Source: Whalleya microplaca
Taxonomy: Eukaryota; Ascomycota; Sordariomycetes; Xylariales; Xylariaceae
Length of the DNA stretch: 64,000 bases
Assembly: GCA_022497155.1 (NCBI GenBank)
Contig: MU385714.1
Location: forward strand, 186,001-250,000
Direction: 5' to 3'
A program made the translations under genes and the position numbers. The notes under the pieces are model-generated. The model worked only from the letters and a program-made list of their open reading frames with translations. It did not search any database and had not been told where the DNA came from. Shown one piece after another: positions 57,581 to 64,000 of the stretch. How positions within the stretch are numbered: position 1 is the stretch's first letter; each line of letters opens with the position of its first letter.

Positions 57581-58012
57581 TGTCGCTGGGAGCTCAATCG
57601 GGTTGAGGGATTGCGGATTGAGCCCGCTTGTGTATCGTAGAGCAGAGCAGACCAACCTCTCGAGAATTGAGGTTTGGGGGTCCAGTAATAGGTCTGCCTT
57701 TTGGTGGTTGTATTAATGGCAGCTTAGAATAGGTACGTAGAATAGGTACGTAGTGAAGCTCTCGGGTCCTCGAAGAAAAGATCGGGCGGCCTGTAGCGGC
57801 CAATCGGGAAATCTACGGGGGATCGACGGCCACTGACCAATCCTGGCCCAGCACTTATACTTTACCAACATGGAAGATACATGTAGAACCCACCACCTTC
57901 AAGCTGAGGAATGAGATCTGGCAGCCCGAGCTATTTTCCTTAGTATATAACAATTAAGATTTCCAGTATTTTCATTTTATGAGGAGCACAGTCTTATATA
58001 TATAAGCTGAAG
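57581..58012. promoter_or_regulatory. Divergent promoter, uL3m and CCDC25 homologue
   Basis: 432 bp between two starts. Contains a doubled AATAGGTACGTAG (about 57727-57752) and TATATATA near 57996. No known box is certain. Confidence 0.4.
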
Positions 58013-58955
58013 ATGGTCTACTATTTCACGTCGAATGTTGTTACCCCGTCGGCGTTCGTCTACGTCGGCAAGGACAAATTTGAGAGTGAGTGGGTGCCCT
58101 AATCCCGGTCTAAGTGAGCCAACCCCATGCTGATGGCCTCATCAACAGACGAGGAGCTTATCAAATATGGCTGGGAACAAGACGTATGGTAAGCAACATG
58201 CACCTCCATATACACATTGGCCACTCATGTTCATATTCTTTCTAGGGTACGGAGATCCCCTGTTCTTACTTACATAAACTGTTAGTGCTGTGCCCCATCT
58301 CATGTCTTGCCGTACTCTTTAGTTTCACGTGGACAAGCTCTCAAGCGCACACATCTACCTGAGGCTGAATGATGGCGACACCTGGGATGCCATACCACAG
58401 GACCTCGTTACGGACCTGGCCCAGCTCACCAAGGCCAACTCCATCGAGGGCAACAAGAAGGACAACATCACTGTCATCTACACGCCGTGGTCCAACCTCA
58501 AGAAGGACGGGAGCATGGCCGCGGGCCAGGTGAGCTTCAAGGACCCGCGCATGGTCAAGAAGGTCCTCGTGCCGACGAGGGAGAACCCCATCATCAACCG
58601 TCTCAACAAGACCAAGATCGAGAAGCAGCCCGACCTGAGACAGGAGAAGGAGGATCGGCTCCGAGAGCTACGGAAACGGGACCAGGCCACGCAGCAGCAA
58701 CGGGTATGTCGATTTTTTAATTATCATTATTCTTACTATTAGTTCACCCTTATATACAGTATAGTACCTGCTATGAAGGGTTCAAACACTAATATTAACG
58801 CGATACAGAAAAAGGAGGAGGCCAGGATAGCAAAGGAGAGGCAGGAGAAGAAGTGGCAGAAGGACCATGCATACGATGACCTCTTCACCGAGGAGAACAT
58901 GGAAGCATCAAACAACCAGAACCGGGGGGCGGACTGGGAGGAAGACTTCATGTGA
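58013..58955 (+). CDS. CCDC25 homologue (NFACT-R/DUF814 protein)
   Basis: Exons 58013-58085, 58149-58188, a single base at 58246, 58323-58703 and 58809-58955 give 213 residues, close to human CCDC25 (208). The NFACT-R domain reads [55 protein letters not shown] and VIYTPWSNLKKDGSM (shown in pieces), very close to the animal protein. A Lys/Glu-rich coiled coil (EKEDRLRELRKRDQ ... KERQEKKWQKD) and a DWEEDFM tail follow. The conserved W-F-H-V requires TG from exon 2 plus one G before TTT CAC; the only splice-compatible source is the G at 58246 between TTTCTAG and GTACGG. NFACT-R proteins bind RNA and tRNA; mammalian CCDC25 also binds DNA at membranes. The start is the first ATG. Confidence 0.93.
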
Positions 58956-59168
58956 TATAAACTGCAACATAAGCACAATCAAGAGTTTTCGATGACAACG
59001 AGATGCCCACGCCATCCGCCACATCTCCTCTGTAGAAAAGCAACGCAGATACACCCCCTTTTCCGTGACCTATCCGTAAATGCAAACACCAACGCGACCA
59101 CGCAACCGAGCCAGCCTTCCTCCCCCCCCTCCATCATCCATCCATTCAGTCATCCATACAATAACCCA

Positions 59169-60172
59169 TCACCTCCCCCCTCCCCGTCCGAGCCCAACCC
59201 CGCCGACATGACTCCCCAGCACATTCTCGCCGACACCCTTGAGCGCGTGGTCATTCGGGTTCGGCGCCGCCTCGTACAAGATCTGCGCGGGCGCGCGCCC
59301 CAGCGCCATCCACTGGCCCTTGAACGCCAGGTAGCTGAGGCGCGTGGACTCCGCCTCCTCATCCTGGGCGCTGTCGCTGTCGTCGCTGTCGCCGACGTGG
59401 GTGCTGAAGTTGTCGACGAAGAAGAGCGCGAGGCTCTGCACGCGCGCGAACAGCGCCCGCTTGACGGGGATTTCCTGGATCTCGGAGGTCTGCGAGAGTT
59501 GCAGGGTTTGGGTTGCTGTACGGTCGGCGGCGGTGGTGAAGTCTAGGTCTTGGCGGTTGACTGGGAAGGGGGTTTAGTTGTGTGCCGCGAGGTTTCAGGT
59601 ATAGTGAGTAGGAGGAAGGGAGAGAGAGAGAGAGCTCTGGGATTTGTTCAGAAGTAGAGGTCGTTATTACCCCGAACACACCCTAAGCTGTAGTCCCGGG
59701 CCATGAGAAAAGGGGGGACATTATGTGTTGAATGATGTTAGATACTACATACTGAATACCTTGAGTGTCCGCGGTGCACTGGCCGACGCCGATGTGCGCA
59801 AGATAATCGAATGTAGCTTCACCTGGCCTGTGAATCTATATTTGCGATGTTAGTCCACGCTGCGCAGCACCATAACTATGAAAAGAGTGGTATGCGATCG
59901 ATGAGGACTTACGGGATTGTCATGATTATCTGCTCGTCTGCATCACTCACGAGCTCTGGTTCGGGCTCTAAGCGCTCGGCCCATGTCTTCTTCACGATGG
60001 CCTTCCCGGAATTAGTTCGTGTCTCATTGAACGTATTAATGTAGTCGAATTTGATATGCTGATATAAATTGTGCTGCAGCGCTGGTGTGATATCATCGGA
60101 GTGATCATGTTCGTGGTCGTGATCATGACCATGGCCGCCGTGGCCGGCGTGCTCATCGCGACAACGCGACAT
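59169..60172 (-). CDS. PITH-domain protein
   Basis: Exons 60172-59913, 59835-59753 and 59560-59169 give 244 residues. Donors are GTAAGT and GTATGT; acceptors ATATAG and TCCCAG with an ACTAAAC branch. The His-rich start (GHGGHGHDHDHEHDH) is typical of PITH proteins and may bind metal. The PITH beta-sandwich shows LYQHIKFDYINTFNE, ADEQIIMTIPFTGQVKLHSI, SAPRTLKVFINRQDLDFTTA and VQSLALFFVDNFS, ending with RLSYLAFKGQWMALGRAPAQ and the usual short C-terminal segment YEAAPNPNDH. PITH domains bind the 26S proteasome in TXNL1; a stand-alone PITH protein probably also associates with the proteasome or its regulators, which is inference. The C-terminal half is G/C-rich. Confidence 0.94.
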
Positions 60173-60822
60173 CTCTAAAATTTGTCGTTCCAGTAATATG
60201 AATGAGAATATGCAAGTCTTGAGATAAACCCGTATGTGGTGTTTGAGAATGAATGGAGTTGTACGAATTACTATTCGTTATTGTGGATAGATGTGGTTGT
60301 ACTTTCGGGGAATTGCATGCTCGTTTTGAAATGCGGTTAGTTACGGCGAAATCATCTCAGAGGACCGAGTTGGCCTCATATGTATTTACATTGAGGATTG
60401 GGACAAAATGCTGCAATGAAGCGTTGCACCTCCAAATTAAAGCATTATATAGCTCAATAATCAATCCTCATGAACAGGATTCTCACTTATGATGCATTTG
60501 TTGCTGCGTGTGCACACTCGATAGTTAACGCCGAGCGCATGTTAAGTTTCAAGCCAGGAGGAAAACGCAACTCTAACACGTTATAGACGAAATCTATTGG
60601 ATGAGAGGGTCCAAATTGTATTCCTTATCTTACACCAACTATCTACCATCGAATCCTGTACTTTATCCAATATAAGGTGTCCCCTTTTCGTATGCAACGC
60701 CACAAACCGGCAATCTTTAACCCAAGCTTAGATGTTAGTCTCGAGCGGTGGCTGAATAGACTGCGTGAGAGTTCACCTAAGGGGCAATCGTACCTGCAGG
60801 CGGCAGTTTGAAAGACCCCCTA
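60173..60822. other. PITH gene promoter and 3' flank of RRN6
   Basis: 650 bp without a supported gene or clear structure. Confidence 0.5.
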
Positions 60823-63800
60823 TCAGAAGCCTCCCTTACGCTTCTTCACCTTTTTCTTCGGTCGGTCATCTCGGCGACCAAAGGTGCCAGCAACCGGTTG
60901 GGACATCGTATACAGCGGATCTGACATGAGCTGGCTTTGCGAATACTCCCCCGTAGGCTGGCTAGATTGGTTGGGGAAGAAGCGCTTATCTGGAGCCGGT
61001 TGGGTGGATGGGAGGGTCGGTTCTCGATCCTTGAGATTCTGGAGTAGCGTCTCAGCCCGTCGCCTTTTTCGACTCTCGCGGGCCAACTGTCGTGCCCTCC
61101 TTTGCATCCCAGGGGTCTCTTCTTTGCTTCGATCCAGGTCAAAAACATAATCTGTAGGGTTGGCACCTAGCTCCCATTTATCTAAGAGCTCAAGACGCTT
61201 GTTCGGCACGTACTTTCCGGTGCCGGTGTACGTCCTTAGAAGGGTCATGGTAGGGTCTTCGTAAGGGGCCTCCGTTTTTGATGTAGTGGATCCTGTAGTA
61301 GACTCTTGAGACTGCGAAATTGGTGAACTAGCACGGCTTTCTTGCTGACTGTCGATGAGCATATTGTCCATGGACTGTTGGGGCTCATTAAAACCGGCTT
61401 TGTGTTGGACTATGCCGAAATTGGACAAATAAAGGTCGCAGGCTATCTTTCGGAACACTGCTAATCGAACCACTTGTGTCCAATCATCCCCAATGCTATC
61501 GTAAGCTATGCCCGCGGTCATATCGAGAAGGCTAGAGTATAGCTCTTGCAGCGAAGACGTGACTAGAGGAGTCAAGTGCCTTTGCAGCTGGTTGAGGTCT
61601 AAGACTCTCGTGTCTGGGTCAACATGTTGCAGGCGATCGATTTCAGCACCCCATTCGACAGAAGCCAGACTCATATCGTCAGGCAATCTGAAATTTTTCA
61701 TCATTTGGAGACTAATCTCTGTGAGCACTATGTTCCGTATAGGGACGGGCGCTCAAACTTACAGTGTTGTAGCAGGCAAAACTCCTTTTTCGATTCCTTC
61801 TTCAATGGTAATGTATACAAAGTCAAATGGGTTAGAGCCAAATACTTCATCATCAGATGACTGTATATAGCCCTTAGCCTGGTCTTTAAACATGGTACCA
61901 AGGTGTTCATAAAACAAGCGCATTGATCTCCGCATTGCTGATGAAACAGAATGATAGTTGTTGTCGCCTTTGGCAGTAGTTCGGCTCTGGCTATGCCTGA
62001 GGCTATTACCTGGCGTAGCGATATCGTCGGGTACTACAAAACGAGAAGCGGTATGTTTAAGGATCTTCCGTCTCTCTCTGTTTGGGTCCGTCGGTTGGTT
62101 TACCTTGTGGTCTGGAGGGTTTATTTGACCAATGGGCAACGCAGAAGACACATATAGCGAAGAAACGAGGGTCATATCTGTCTTTAGGGCAACAAGCTGA
62201 TAAAACCGGACTCGTTGCTGGGCAAAAGTGCGTGCGGAATGCGTAAGCGTGTTTGAGCGCTCCAAGGTGACCATTAGGGGATGCAAATACATCGTATGTA
62301 GCGCTACGCCTGGAGTTGCATCCTGAAGAACCTTTGGGGTAATAGCTTCGCTATGTAATGTCACCCTAGCAGGATCGGCCTTCATCATGTTCACACAGAA
62401 GAGGTCTAGCCAAGGGCATCCGCTTGAGTAAATGTAGACTAATGATGTGGTCTTCTCAGGCGATATAACTCCCGGAGCAACAGTGAGCTTCAAAGTTTGA
62501 CTGTAACCGTTTCTGAAGTGAGGACATGAGAGTATAATAGACCCTTGCTTCTGTAGCTCATCCCAATTCTGCCCAGGGGTCGAGTATACCCTGACCACCA
62601 GTAGCCTCGAAGAGGTTAAGATAAAGACATATTGTGGATCCTGAGGGTTTTCATGTACATCAAGAATGAAATCCAAGCTTCCTTCTCGAACCAAATCCAA
62701 GTTTGGCAAGAATTTGTTGCTAGTCAGATCCAATATCTTGACCTCCTTCGAATTACATATGAGTAATGTCGAAGATCGCTCAACTTGCGGAGAGACACTT
62801 TGTGTTTGATTTACCTCTGAATCTTCGTCAAAATCGGACGCGTATGACTCCTCTAATGGGTTCGAACGGCCGATCCACATGATCTTATGCCATTGTGCTT
62901 TCCCAGTCGCTCCGTGAGGAAGATGGCCTAGTACACCTTTTTCAATATGACCACATTTGGTGAGACTGATCTTAGGCTTTCGAGAAGTTTTTACTCTGAT
63001 TTGAGTAACGTCCCAAACACTCCAAAACCCACATTCATCGATGATACCAAGCTGGGGAGGATTCGATCTCGTGCCCGGATTGAACGATACATCGCAATGG
63101 GAATTGCCTCCTGTTTGGTCCTTCGAAAGACGAAAGAGCGGGTTTGCGGCAATACGAGAGGGGCTCCCATCGGCACTGCGCTGAGAACTTGATGGTGCCC
63201 TGAGATATTCCGGTTGAAACACATGTGTGCCTGAATCCCGTTGCACCACCAACCAACGCGTTGGGTCGTACCTTTTCGAGTCGACTATGCATTTTAGGCG
63301 ACGGATCGCACCGGCAGCTTCTTCCTCCCACAAGGCTGATTCTTCTTTCTCTAGATCAGCAAGTCGCAGCGAGACACTCTCATCCTCGCCCCATTGCCAT
63401 TCCTCTATGCTTGGTTTCGCTAGACGAAGTACGTCATTGGCTTCACCTGTAGCTACTGCAACCAAGGGTGCACCACTGACTTGTCGAGGCTCACTGATGT
63501 CCGTAAGTTCACCGATTGCAAACAGAGATGGATGCCATGGTAAATTCCCGTGAATCTGGGGTGATGCGCATGCTTCTCCTAGTTCATCGTGGATAACTTC
63601 ATTTCCTAGCCGAGCCTCAGGATGGTTCTTCAATAGCCATCTTTGCTGGCTCCGGCTTGTCTGCCATGGAGTGGCAGCAGATGTGTCCAGATACTGTATA
63701 TCAGCAGTAGCAGGAGTAGGATGCCACGCTTTGTGAAGACCAAGTTCCTTGAATACACGAGCTTTGTGTTATGTTAGCGAACGTCGACCGGATCATGACT

Positions 63801-63934
63801 GAACACCTACTGTCTTGAGCAAAGTTCCTCGTGGTTTGCCAGCCGCGATCCTCCGCCTTGCTTATTTCATAAGGTATATGCGAAAGACGTCCTGCGAGTC
63901 CAATGGATGATTCGGTTATGTGACGGTTAGTCAT
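60823..63934 (-). CDS. rrn6: RNA polymerase I core factor subunit RRN6
   Basis: Three exons, 63934-63811, 63761-61763 and 61687-60823, give 995 residues. Exon 1 encodes MTNRHITESSIGLAGRLSHI and the conserved GWQTTRNF. Intron 1 (50 nt, GTAGGT donor, GCTAAC branch, CAAAG acceptor) and intron 2 (75 nt, GTAAGT donor, TTTCAG acceptor) both keep frame. A nearer CACAG acceptor in intron 2 would create a stop. The middle is beta-propeller-like (WLVVQRDSGTHVFQPEYL, LGIIDECGFWSVWDVTQI, YVFILTSSRLLVVRVYSTPG). The tail is Ser-rich and basic, with FFPNQSSQPTGEYSQSQLMS and the end GTFGRRDDRPKKKVKKRKGGF (shown in two pieces elsewhere), as in fungal RRN6. RRN6 with RRN7 and RRN11 forms core factor, which recruits Pol I to the rDNA promoter; family knowledge. 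The 5' flank is only 66 bp in this window. Confidence 0.92.
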
Positions 63935-64000
63935 TCGGAGAGCAAAGCTCGACAGAACTCCTCGTAGTTATGAGCCGTCCTTGACAGTACATAGCGATGC

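Noticed and set aside
56411..57640. 409-codon plus-strand open frame opposite uL3m
   Set aside because: Antisense shadow produced by the G/C-rich codon use of the uL3m gene; the minus-strand product matches uL3 throughout.
61681..61762. Shorter RRN6 intron 2 using the CACAG acceptor at about 61717
   Set aside because: It is only 44 nt and leads to a TAG stop after two codons; the TTTCAG acceptor at 61688 keeps frame.

Overview
This is nuclear DNA of a filamentous ascomycete (Pezizomycotina, probably a sordariomycete). Evidence: single genes cut by short GT-AG introns (about 50-190 nt) with CTAAC/CTAAT-type branch sites, fungal-specific families (RRN6 core factor, fungal CENP-X, BRD8-like bromodomain protein, secreted pepsin-like protease, GPI-anchored cupredoxin), and long intergenic spacers rich in CCTAGGTACC-like words. 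There are no operons, rRNA genes, convincing tRNA genes, CRISPR arrays or intact transposons in the window.

Layout. 2.0-7.7 kb: an AT-hook protein with two G1/S (MCB) boxes in its promoter and a RAD51AP1-like C-terminal motif, then a BRD8-like bromodomain protein (both minus). 7.7-12.1 kb: gene-poor, with a perfect 28-bp palindrome. 12.2-16.1 kb: a small coiled-coil protein (plus) and a secreted aspartic protease (minus). 17.2-24.7 kb: the ER Hsp70-like chaperone LHS1, an SDR oxidoreductase, a GNAT acetyltransferase and ribosomal protein S5. 25.5-30 kb: an MDR reductase, a cytochrome-b5/MAPR-like membrane protein and a cupredoxin. 32.2-37.1 kb: CENP-X (MHF2), the mitochondrial ADP/ATP carrier and ribosomal protein S25. 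38.3-45.0 kb: a ULP1-like protein that seems to lack its catalytic residues, a type II membrane protein with a frame problem, and a SET-domain protein. 45.0-50.0 kb: gene-poor. 50-53.4 kb: a large disordered protein of unknown role. 54.6-63.9 kb: a compact housekeeping block with RPL26, COA1, mitochondrial uL3, a CCDC25 homologue, a PITH-domain protein and RRN6.

Functionally this is mostly housekeeping: cytosolic and mitochondrial translation (S5, S25, L26, uL3m), rRNA synthesis (RRN6), mitochondrial energy (ADP/ATP carrier, COA1), ER folding (LHS1), and chromatin or genome maintenance (bromodomain protein, AT-hook protein, CENP-X, SET protein). No secondary-metabolite cluster or defence island is visible. 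The most unusual points are splicing-related (an inferred 1-nt exon in the CCDC25 homologue and an 8-nt exon followed by a GC-AG intron in rps25), the apparent ULP1 pseudoprotease, the possible RAD51-binding motif in the MCB-controlled AT-hook gene, and two long perfect palindromes. All exon borders were inferred by eye from splice consensus, reading frame and remembered family conservation; none has transcript support here.
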